Position numbers and translations under genes: made by a program
Assembly (NCBI GenBank): GCA_963965975.1
Contig: OZ014417.1
Coordinates: forward strand, 8,166,246 to 8,230,245
Length of the DNA: 64,000 nucleotides
Reading direction: 5' to 3'
Source: Xestospongia bergquistia
Lineage: Eukaryota; Porifera; Demospongiae; Haplosclerida; Petrosiidae
Notes under the pieces: model-generated
Told to the model about the DNA's origin: nothing
What the model saw: only the letters and a program-made list of their open reading frames with translations
Database searches by the model: none
Shown here: positions 51,801-61,038 of the stretch, piece by piece
How the letters are laid out: every line of letters begins with the position of its first letter
How positions within the stretch are numbered: position 1 is the first letter of the stretch

Positions 51801-53085
51801 AATTTGTTTTAAGAGTGGAGCAGATTGCTATAGAAAGTTGATTTGTTATTCATAACAAATAACTAAATAAACAATAACAGTACATAAAAATTATACTAAT
51901 TAATTAGAAGCATAATACAGGGTTATCCTCTCAATAACTATATAACTGAAACTCCAGACCTACTCTCTAATTTAACGTATAATATAAAGGGTTATCCTCT
52001 CTCTAGTAGTACTACTAATAGTGTTCCTGTAATGTCAAGGGACTACACCACAGTACATATAATGAACTATAAATTGGTCATGATAACAACTTGTGGCTAA
52101 TTCAGGTACACCAGCTGCTACCTAAATATTATAGGGGCTCACTCTTAGTATACACTAAGCAAGTTAACAATATGATTAAGGTTTCCTTATTAATTACTTA
52201 ATGAAAGGAGCTTACTCTTGATAATTGAGGTGATGTATCATCTCCTTTTTTCTTCTTATTGGAAGCAGCTGTAGTTTCTTGTAGAGTTGTTTTTAATTGA
52301 CTAAGTTCAACTCTTAACTCTTCACATTCTTGTTCAGCTACTTCAGCTCGATGACTGATGTCCATAAATTCAGATTCTTTTTCTTGAATAATCTGTTCTG
52401 CTAATCTCAATCTAGCGTTATCACGAGCAGCCTCAGACTTGTTCTGTCTCAACAGAGACTCAAACTCAGTCTGGTGCTCCTGTTTGGAACGTCGAAGAAG
52501 ATCAATCAATGATTTGTTTTCTTGAGATAAATTTTTGACTTGATCTTCTAATCGATAGTTTTCGTCTCCTAAAGAGAATACTTCTTTCGCTAGTTTAGTT
52601 TCTCGAGCTATAAGTTCATCTTCTCCAGGTAACCGTGACTGAGCCTCTTCAAACGCTAGACGATGTTCTTGTTCTATAGAGAATCGAAGTTTATCGTTAA
52701 ATTGTTTTTGAAGTCGTCGTTCGAGAGATTTTAATTCTTCAATTTTCTCTTTGTTTAAATGTCTAATTTCTTGATCTTTTTGTCGTAGAATTTGCTCTTC
52801 TAACTTTTTTAATTCAGCTGCTTTCTCATTGTCTTTTCGTAAATTTAAAGCTTCTAAACTACTTTCTAGTCTTCGTTCATGTTCTTCTCGTAGACGTTTA
52901 AGTTCCGCCAAATGATCTTGTGCCATGTGACGACATTTTAACTTTTCAGTTTCAATATCACGTTTTAATTTACTGATCTGTTTTTGAAGATCATTAACTA
53001 GTCGTGCGCTTGTGGGATCGAGATTATCAACAAGAGACCGACTCTCACATAGAGATTGCTGAAACATACGAGTTGTAATATCCAT
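47134..53085 (-). CDS. RIMBP: RIM-binding protein (SH3-FN3-SH3-SH3)
   Basis: Eighteen exons, 1368 residues: 52216-53085, 51729-51827, 51520-51672, 51065-51214, 50906-51019, 50674-50859, 50420-50620, 50266-50370, 50010-50069, 49222-49963, 48859-49106, 48711-48789, 48134-48658, 47827-47930, 47621-47774, 47369-47544, 47223-47318, 47134-47178. About 640 residues of coiled coil come first, as in TSPOAP1. SH3-1 follows (LYIACDDYNPLIMSPNP to DGKEGLVPCNYVQKL), then fibronectin III repeats (LAIHWEHPKPLPQDISGYNVYVNG), SH3-2 (RALYCYDPSVSSPNEDG to NQGLVPKNMVEHI) and SH3-3 (LVQALYDYDPFHQSPNE to QRGLVPKQYVTLI). In animals with nervous systems RIM-BP links RIM and voltage-gated calcium channels at release sites. 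The domain order identifies the family well. Confidence 0.93.
48803..48853. repeat. (TAA)n microsatellite
   Basis: TAA run in a RIM-BP intron; the frame reading into it gives an Ile run that is not coding. Confidence 0.9.
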
Positions 53086-53440
53086 TACTAATAGCTAAGG
53101 AAGAAAGAGAGAGAGATGGGGACAATATGAGATGGGTATTAAATATCTAGTCATTGTCAACTTGGACTATTTGATACTCACCTACCTATTGACAACTATG
53201 ACGATAATACACAAATTAGTCGGTAGTGATGTCACTACTCTGTCTATTTGTGTCGGCAGTTACTGTATAACGATTACTTTTGGCAAGCTAGCTCCTAATC
53301 TCTGTCGAAGGCGTCAAGACACTGGCCATACTTTATACCGTATTCCTCTAATTATTCGTACAAAAACTATTCTTTTTGTAATGTTGTTGTTGTCAATAGA
53401 ATTTTGTTAAAATGGATTGTAATGATGTAATATGATGTCA
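53086..53440. other. RIM-BP upstream region
   Basis: 355 bp between the RIM-BP start and the POLDIP2 stop. A plus-strand open frame of 92 codons crosses it (53132-53410) but has no domain, composition bias or splice support, so I treat it as chance. A purine-rich patch (about 53098-53118) lies just upstream of the RIM-BP ATG. Confidence 0.5.
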
Positions 53441-55266
53441 TTAATATTCTTGCATTTCCAATGAAAAAGGAGGTATACGTACATCAAAAAATTTCCCATC
53501 TTCGCGTTCCATTCGAAATGTACCCCTTGACAAGAGAATAATAGATGTAATATAAAATAAATGTACATGTTAATTACCACATGTGTCCTGTAGGTACTTG
53601 TAATGAGACATGACTACAATACTGGAATGCAGGCTGACGTACAGATAACACTGGTTGCTATGGAAACAAATATATATTGTCATAATTCTAGCCTCTCCTC
53701 TAACACATACCTGACCAATTACTCCATCTCCACGAACAGTTTCCAAAGATCCACTTGAACTAAAAATTCTCCAGTGTCGTTGACGTAATTGTACACGTGA
53801 TCCACTGAGGTTTTCAATACGAATAGAATATCTCCACTATATTATGTTAAATTAACAGGGACTTACTCTTTGTTATATAAATGCTATATAATACTCACCC
53901 AATACACACTAGATGATTGTTGCATCTCCTAATATTAAAATTATATAAAAATATTATAATTAATAAAATTATATTATAGGTACATACTCGACAACCCATA
54001 TAAAATGACATCACTGTTACTCTAATGTTACGAGTAGTTTCACGATGGACTTCAACTTGTTCTAACCAAGGGATATTTATTTTTCTCCATGATGATAATA
54101 AATCTCTCACAATAAAAGAAGGGCCTAGAAAGACATTACATAATTGATATCAGACAGACAGAAAAACAAACAAACAAACAGACAGACAGACAAACAAACA
54201 GACAGACAGACAGGCAAATAAACAAACAGACAAACAAACAAAGACAGACAGACAAACAGACAGACAGGCAGACAAACAAACAAACATACAGAGAGACAAA
54301 CAAAGACAGACAGACAGGCAGACAAACAAACAAACAGACAAACAAACAAACAAGACAGACAGACAGACAGACAGACAAACAAACAAACAAACAAGACAGA
54401 CAGATAGACAGACAGACAAACAAACAAACAAACACACTAACAGATGAACAAGCCGACCATCTAACCTTTTTCATCTCCAGATGGTACAAAAAATTGTGGA
54501 AATAATTCATGTTGTAAAGGTTCTTTATCAGATGAAGTATAAGGTAAGATATCTTCATGATTAACATAATCTAATCCTATTATTAATTAGATCTAATAAA
54601 AACAGGGTCATACTCATTATATACCTGATATAGCATATATCGACTTGTCCTTTCTGTTAGCAGTTAAAGTAATGGCCTCCGGTAATGCTCTCTATATAAT
54701 ATTATTTTACATGTATTATATCTAAACATGATATTTAGTATTATTTACTATTTGTGGAAAGTCTCGTTGATCAATCAATACTTGATATAATGTATGTCGG
54801 TCAGGTGTTAACTCTTTGATCTTCTCCCTGACTCCGCCTTCCTCCTCCCACTGACTGTAGCTATATAATTATTGAGTAATATTAACAATTAATATAGGGA
54901 TTACCCCACTCGAGGATCTTGTATATCACGATCATATACACGAGATACCCAATGAAAGAGGATGACACCACGGTAACCAAAGACACGATGAAGAAATAAC
55001 TACACAAGAGAGTTTTTCAATAAGATATTATTAATTGATGGGTGTGGCGTCTATACTTTTATACACATACTTGTCCTGGGAGGTAATTTTCGTAAAGTTT
55101 AGGTTCATCAAGCTGTCCAATTTCTATCAATCTATTATTAATATATAAAATGACATCATTATGACACTGTATTTGATTACTTTATTGAGAGTGCTGATGT
55201 ACTCTGATGTATAGTTCTTCTAGTGGGAAGTAAGAAAAGTCTCACTATTCTAGTACAATACATCAT
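53441..55266 (-). CDS. POLDIP2: Polymerase delta-interacting protein 2
   Basis: Eleven exons: 55181-55266, 55071-55131, 54905-54999, 54749-54860, 54625-54691, 54466-54576, 53988-54124, 53899-53928, 53711-53836, 53578-53657, 53441-53525; 329 residues. A basic start ([20 protein letters not shown]) suggests mitochondrial import. A YccV-like domain follows ([24 protein letters not shown]), then an ApaG domain ([62 protein letters not shown]). POLDIP2 acts in mitochondria and the nucleus, where it binds DNA polymerase delta p50, PrimPol and the ClpXP system. The intron 54125-54465 contains a CAGA/CAAA repeat. It is divergent from TANGO2, 145 bp between starts. Confidence 0.94.
54150..54435. repeat. 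(CAGA/CAAA)n tetranucleotide repeat
   Basis: About 285 bp of mixed CAGA and CAAA units in a POLDIP2 intron. Because the unit lacks stops on the minus strand it yields three overlapping Cys/Leu/Val-rich ORFs, which are artefacts. Confidence 0.92.
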
Positions 55267-55288
55267 TTGACGTTTACGGAATAAGTAT

Positions 55289-55317
55289 ACGGAAACATTC
55301 TGAAATTTCTACAGAAA
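55289..55317. promoter_or_regulatory. Element shared with the PRORP/ALG11 promoter
   Basis: ACGGAAACATTCTGAAATTT then CTACAGAAA on the plus strand. It lies in the 145-bp spacer between the POLDIP2 and TANGO2 start codons and matches 11287-11315 (minus strand) at 28 of 29 positions. GTCCGTA/TACGGA words flank both copies. Confidence 0.6.
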
Positions 55318-55411
55318 CGAAATGCACCCAAAGTCCGTAAACTTAACTTTGTAATAATTATTAATAATTATTATTCAATGATAATTCCGGAGTCGTTTGT
55401 ATTTTGCAAAA

Positions 55412-56481
55412 ATGTGTATTGTATTTCTTCACTACAGTCCTGACGGAAATGGACGGTATTTACTGATTGCTATCAATAACAGAGATGAGTTTTATGATAG
55501 AGAAACATTACCAGCTTGTTTTTGGCCTGACTGCCAAGATGTAATTGCAGGTGGGTGTGGTCAACACTATTGTTATATTAAAATATTCATTGCTCTAGGT
55601 AAAGATCTTGTGAATGGAGGCTCATGGTTAGGCTTTTCAAAGGAAGGTCGATTTGCTGTCTTGACAAATTATCGTAAAGAATTTGGTTGCCCGCTCTTTC
55701 TGGGAAAAAGCCGAGGTACATGATAACACTGATGTCATAATGACATTATTTATAATTAATACCACAGGGGCACTGGTTATGGATTATTTATCTCAAAACA
55801 CTTCTACTGCAAAAGAATATTGTCAGGGAATTATACCAGAGGAGTATGACACCTTTAATCTCGTTGTAGGACAGTTAAGGTCTGTATATCATTATATTAA
55901 ATACAGAGTTACAATGTATTATCATAATATAGTGGTCCTGTTAAACAACTAGTTTATTGCAGTAATCAAGATGGTACTAGCGATGTTCGTACTCTAGAGT
56001 CTGGTATATATGGATTAAGTAATGCCAGTCTGGATAGTCCATGGTTAAAGGTGACAAAAGGAAAAGCTAAATTTACAGACATTGTTAATAACAGTGCTAA
56101 CATCAGTAAAGATGAGTTAACAGAACAATTACTACAACTGCTCAGTGATGATACTTGGTATGTGTTGCTATAGTATAGTTGTCATGGTAACATGTACCCA
56201 TCTAGTTTTCATCCAGATCCTAATGTCCATGAGACTCATCATCCTGATGATTGGTTGGTCGGTATGAATTCTATCTTTGTAAAAGTACCACAGAACAGAT
56301 ATGGTACAAGGTAAACTATCACATGACTTTATTATTAAGTCACATGACTTGATACAGGACGAGCACTGTGATTTTAGTAGATAGAGAGGGTGTGGTCACA
56401 TATACTGAAAAAACAATGGTGGACCCAATCAATGTGGATGATCCTCAATGGAACATAACTACTGAGACTTTTAATATTTAA
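55412..56481 (+). CDS. TANGO2: TANGO2 (NRDE-domain protein)
   Basis: Exons 55412-55550, 55599-55715, 55768-55879, 55963-56157, 56206-56310, 56358-56481; 263 residues (human 276). It starts MCIVFLHYSPDG with the family's N-terminal Cys, followed by the hallmark INNRDEFYDRETLPACFW. GGSWLGFSKEGRFAVLTNYR, YGLSNASLDSPWLKV, YGTRTSTVILVDREG and a C-terminal TETFNI complete the NRDE fold. TANGO2 is a cytosolic/mitochondrial protein needed for secretory-organelle organisation and linked to acyl-CoA and heme handling; its exact biochemistry is unsettled. All residues expected of the family block are present. Confidence 0.93.
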
Positions 56482-56743
56482 AACTTGAATTTTTGTAACA
56501 AATTTTTTTGCTATCACCAGTGTTTATTTTGATGAACTTTTTTATTTTTAATAATTTACTCACCCCTTTATAACATTTTAATTAAAGGATCAGTTATTTG
56601 TGTGCACAAGATAATTAATTTCAATAAATCATATATTTCATAAAATTATAATAAACTTAAAGAAAAAGAAAATTGACATTGTACAAAAAAAATTGCGACC
56701 AGAAGTAAAAAATATTATAGAAAACTAAAATAGAACTTTAATT

Positions 56744-59327
56744 TTATTGAGTTAAACGTCTCTTTAACTCTCGAACAAGTAACTCTCTTTCTCTAACTGC
56801 TCCTGCTAGCATACCACGATTCTCATTGGCACGGCGCATCAAATAGGGCAGTGCCTCATCTACTGGACCATATGGCATATACTTGTATGCTAAATAACCT
56901 GTTGAGCCTGAAGAGGTGTGGTTAATAATATCAACTAATTATAACATTATCACTGACCTAGCGAGAAGGTCACATGATCACACATACCCAATAGCTGTCC
57001 GAATACAACACTACCATTGTTAGGTGATATATCAAGTGATGACATTCTAATATGTCATTATTAATAATACATACATTATTAAATGTGGGCGGACTGACTT
57101 ATCAATAGCATAACGTATAGTGCCTTCATTATGCGATGCTACCATCATATGCACCCTCCCTTCTTTCACTCTCTCCATCACTCTATCCAACACTTGATGA
57201 TAACTAGCATCAGTTTCAGCCTTGGTGTTCCAAATTGGATCCTCATAACCTAGAAACAAAAGAGGATAACCCTGTTTGAATTAACTACAATTACCTTTTT
57301 CGTTAGCTCTTTGTCTCTCTTGCTCCATATATGCTCCTCTAACTACCTTCACTCCATAATGGAAATCATTAGCATTAGCAAATAGCATATCCAGTTCAAC
57401 ATTCTCCTGACATTTCTACAGACGATATATAAAATTATTTGAAAATATTATATCAAATTATGTTACCTTTAAATAACACTGTTGAGTATTATAGATAACA
57501 GGTGATTTCATATTATATTTAGGCATTAGGTACTGGACTGTAATATGACGTATAGCTGGTTGATAGTAAGTTTGTTCAGCATCTACCATTAATCTAACTC
57601 CTCTCTTTTCAGCAGTGTCTGCTAATGTTTCTACTCTTTTGATAACACTCCTCATTTGTTCTTGGTCTCTGTCAGTCATCACAGGTAAGAGAAGAGATTG
57701 CTACAGATATACAATCATATAATAAAGGATGCAGTCAGTGCTGTGTCTTTTTACCTTCTCTTTTCTCAATAATTCGTACAGTGTTTTGTTTTTTTCTGGT
57801 TGAAAGACATTGTACCACTGCAACATTGATAGGAATCTAGTCCAATAGATAGAAAGACAGATAAAAAATAAGTAAATAAATTAATGAACAGTTTAGTACA
57901 TGTATATATTATATTTTATACCCTTTATTATCTTCATCTAATTCTTTAAAGAGTTGATCAATAGTAGACTCCTTCTCGTTAATCTAATTATTAGCAATAA
58001 AGATAATTGTTATTATAATATATCTTACATTTAATTTTTGTAGTCCACTACCAAAAGAATCAATAGTTATATGACCATTTAGTAAACTAGGTACATCAGC
58101 TAATATAGTGAACACATTCTCACTACCAACTAGTACTTGACTCAATTGTAACTATTGGATTAAAGGAATTAAGAACATAACCACAATTATCAATACACTC
58201 CAATGTAAACTATTGGAGTAAAAGGTTTAACAATATATTAACAGATTATACTCTACAATGTGACAACATCAAGTTTTATAAGATTCTGAATAGACTTTAA
58301 AAATTACTAGAAAATTTGTCTGTCCCAATCCTGTTATTTTAATAGCTGCAAATGCATCTTCTCCATTACTAGCATCAGCTATAATTATAAATATAATATT
58401 AAAATGTGATAATGTGTGAGTATTTTAATACCTGCAACATTGATACATTCAAGAAAATTCTCCATATTTTCATCACATTTTTGTTCACCTTCATAAAAGT
58501 AGGTTCTAGCACTAGCTTTCACAATATCTGAGGCTGGCATAGTAGATGGACTGTATTGAGGATGTGTAGTTTGATCTAAAGGAGAGAGAAGGAAGAAAGA
58601 TTATATTATATGTGGTGTTATTATCACCTGTTAAGTCATTGACTTGTGTCCCTTTTTGCCTGTATTATAATCTTTGATAATACAAGAAGTTAGATGATGT
58701 CATATTTACCTCATTTCCATGTAAACTTCCTCTTCATTTTCCACGTCATCTTCAACAGCATAGTCTAATATTGATCGAATATTTTGATCTTGAAGTTGCT
58801 TCATAACAGGTTTGAGCGTCTCTAGATCTTCACCTGCCACAAACTGACCATATACAGTAGCTTTCATCAATTTGTGAAACATTTTTCTACCAAAAACCCG
58901 TTTTACAAGCTTCAGAAGCTAGTAAAACAGGAATCAATAATATTATAATGTATTATAATGCGATACCTTGTCACTTGAATCTACGAGTCTGTCAAATGAA
59001 AATAATTGATAGACCAAAAAAGCTCTTAAAAGTTCACGAGTAGATTTGCTTTGATATGCAATCTTCACATCATTAAAATCAGGTTTTGTTGAAGAGTGAC
59101 TGTGACGATATGGCTGCATCATCCAGTGACATGTTGGATAGTGAGGGTGAACATTGTGTTGTACAAAACTCTTGTTACATAATACTTCAATGGGTGCAAT
59201 AAAACGTTTAGTTACAAGTTTACTACAAAGAAGGTAAGACAGATCATACTATAATCAGTATTACGACTACTTATAATCTTAATAGTAATGTTGAGACTAC
59301 AGTTATAGATTCTTACCTTAAATACAT
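56744..59327 (-). CDS. PRODH: Mitochondrial proline dehydrogenase, copy A
   Basis: Fourteen exons: 59317-59327, 58967-59222, 58710-58918, 58628-58659, 58432-58575, 58308-58378, 58029-58151, 57922-57983, 57755-57836, 57467-57700, 57295-57415, 57099-57249, 56958-57046, 56744-56907; 582 residues. The N-terminus MYLSKLVTKRF looks mitochondrial. FAD-barrel blocks are all present: GQFVAGEDLETLKP, RSILDYAVEDD, IKITGLGQ, LMVDAEQTYYQPAI, GVKVVRGAYM, GYEDPIW, VASHNEGTIRYAI, FGQLLGMCDH and YKYMPYGPVDEALPYLMRRANENRG. The enzyme oxidises proline to pyrroline-5-carboxylate and feeds electrons to ubiquinone. A mid-protein loop FKELDEDNKGFLS resembles an EF-hand; copy B lacks it. The start is 113 bp from the divergent TMEM199. 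Confidence 0.93.
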
Positions 59328-59440
59328 AGCTATTACTCTCGTTTATAGCAACTTATAATTGCTGATTGTAGTGGGTGACTGATGTCAGCATCACACCTTA
59401 GATACGCCCATCACTTCGCTTTCTTGTAGCCACGCCCAAC

Positions 59441-60293
59441 ATGGACCTTTATAATTATAATTTAGTGCAGGCTACAACTCGTATTTATGAAGTTGTAGAT
59501 CATCTTCTCTCTGCTCAGAACAAACATTATCTTCCTAAATCTCTTCAAAGAGAATTAGAAGCATGGAGAACAGGTGATGGAGAGGATGTGACTTGTGATG
59601 GTGTGAAAGTGATATCGTTTACGTTAATAAAACAAATACAACAACAATTAAAAGAGATACCATTAAGTGAGATGTAAATATATGTAATGTCATGTGACTA
59701 TCACGTGATTATGTAATCTAGATGGTCAGACAACATACATTTATGAGTTATTAGAAGGTAGTCAAATCGTGTTTCCAAAATATCATCCACCTCCACGAGT
59801 GAGTCCCTCTTTCTTCCTCCTTTAATTAAATGTAATTATTATTTCATAGAATCCAGTACTAGTAGCTAGATTAGAGAAAATACAAAGTGAACTAGAAAAT
59901 GCTGAATACAATAAAATGGTCTATAAATCAAAAGTTAGTATAAATTTATCATTAATTACTACAAAATAATTACAGGGTCCACCTGACACATTTCAAGATA
60001 TTAAATTAGATGGTAAGCCCCTGTTAATTATACTTTAATTAAATAAGAGAATGTTCCAGTACAAGCCACACATCGTCAGTTATGGATTGTTGTTAATTTC
60101 TTATTTACTGTTATTGGTTCATTTGTATTTGGTTATTATGCTGCATATTATGCTGGTATGGACACTTTAACGGTAAGTAAGACTATCTGTCCATTTATAA
60201 TTCATTTGTCCATTTTAGTGTGTTCTGATGGGACTAACTTTTGGATTGGCAGTATTTTTTGCAGATTTATATTTTCTATTAAAACATTTATGA
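59441..60293 (+). CDS. TMEM199: V-ATPase assembly factor TMEM199 (Vma12 homologue)
   Basis: Exons 59441-59666, 59722-59798, 59850-59933, 59976-60012, 60048-60172, 60219-60293; 207 residues, the human length. The N-terminal half is soluble, with LARLEKIQSELENAEYNKMV before two transmembrane helices (LWIVVNFLFTVIGSFVFGYYA and GLTFGLAVFFADLYFLL). Vma12-family proteins sit in the ER/ERGIC and help assemble the V0 sector of the proton pump. The intron between 60012 and 60048 is only 35 nt; it must be removed because it contains an in-frame stop. Donor of exon 1 is GTGAGA at 59667, not the later GTAAAT, which would break the frame. Confidence 0.85.
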
Positions 60294-61038
60294 TCTAAAA
60301 TATTTAACATAGAAAAAATTTGTATTGAATTTACCTTTCATTTTGGACTATTATTTAATTCAAACCATATCTTATAGTACATCTGGTACATTTACAAAAG
60401 AATCATATGATAACATTCTTTACATATATCACATTTTATCATTTCTCCTATTTACAGTATCCAACATGAATTATATATAGAAATATTTAAATGCATCAGT
60501 TTATTTAAATGTAAATAAAGTAAGTTAATGATTACCTTATAAAGGTAATCATTAATTTATTTCATAGCATTATTACTCAACAGTCATTTTACTAACAATA
60601 TCTATTTGTATGTTACCATAGCAATAGTTGTCATAGCAGTAGTGTCTATAGAAACACAGCCAAAAATGTCACCCCAGAAACAATTTATTATAACACTATT
60701 CATGGAGGTAACTATAATAGAGATTAATGCTTTCTAACATGTTGCATTGGAGTTTTAAGAAAATTGTAACAATACCCCATTGTTCTATTGTTCTATTGTA
60801 ATTGGTATATTTACATGTACATGTAAGTTAATAAATCATTTTACATTTTTAACAAGATTTTTTGAATACAACAAATTACTCTACTCAAAAAGGACCTATT
60901 TAATTTGTTTCATAAAATAGTGAAATGATTTCGCTACCTGTACTATAGATAGGCTGGTATTCCCCTTCTCTAAGGTGACTTTGTAGTGACCCTCCTCCCT
61001 GTGACTCTAATAATAACTATAGCTATTAGGGGTGCATT
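60294..61038. other. Intergenic between TMEM199 and PRODH copy B
   Basis: 745 bp, AT-rich. Contains a perfect 14-bp inverted repeat with a 3-nt loop at 60525-60555 and short repeats of CCATAGCAATAG/TCATAGCAGTAG type at about 60617-60645. No gene recognised. Confidence 0.6.
60525..60555. repeat. Perfect 14-bp hairpin
   Basis: Arms TTAATGATTACCTT (60525-60538) and AAGGTAATCATTAA (60542-60555) with loop ATA, about 230 bp after the TMEM199 stop. Could be a foldback remnant or an RNA hairpin of a 3' UTR. Confidence 0.8.

Noticed and set aside
53132..53410. 92-codon plus-strand ORF upstream of RIM-BP
   Set aside because: No domain, no signal or splice context, and it overlaps the expected RIM-BP promoter; most likely chance.
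54125..54567. Three overlapping ORFs of 95-143 codons rich in Cys, Leu and Val
   Set aside because: They are translations of the CAGA/CAAA repeat inside a POLDIP2 intron, open only because the repeat unit lacks stop codons.
57295..57300. Possible 1-nt frameshift at the end of the proline dehydrogenase A exon 57295-57415
   Set aside because: Re-reading the homopolymer shows the base is present (GAAAAAG), and the frame is continuous across the intron.
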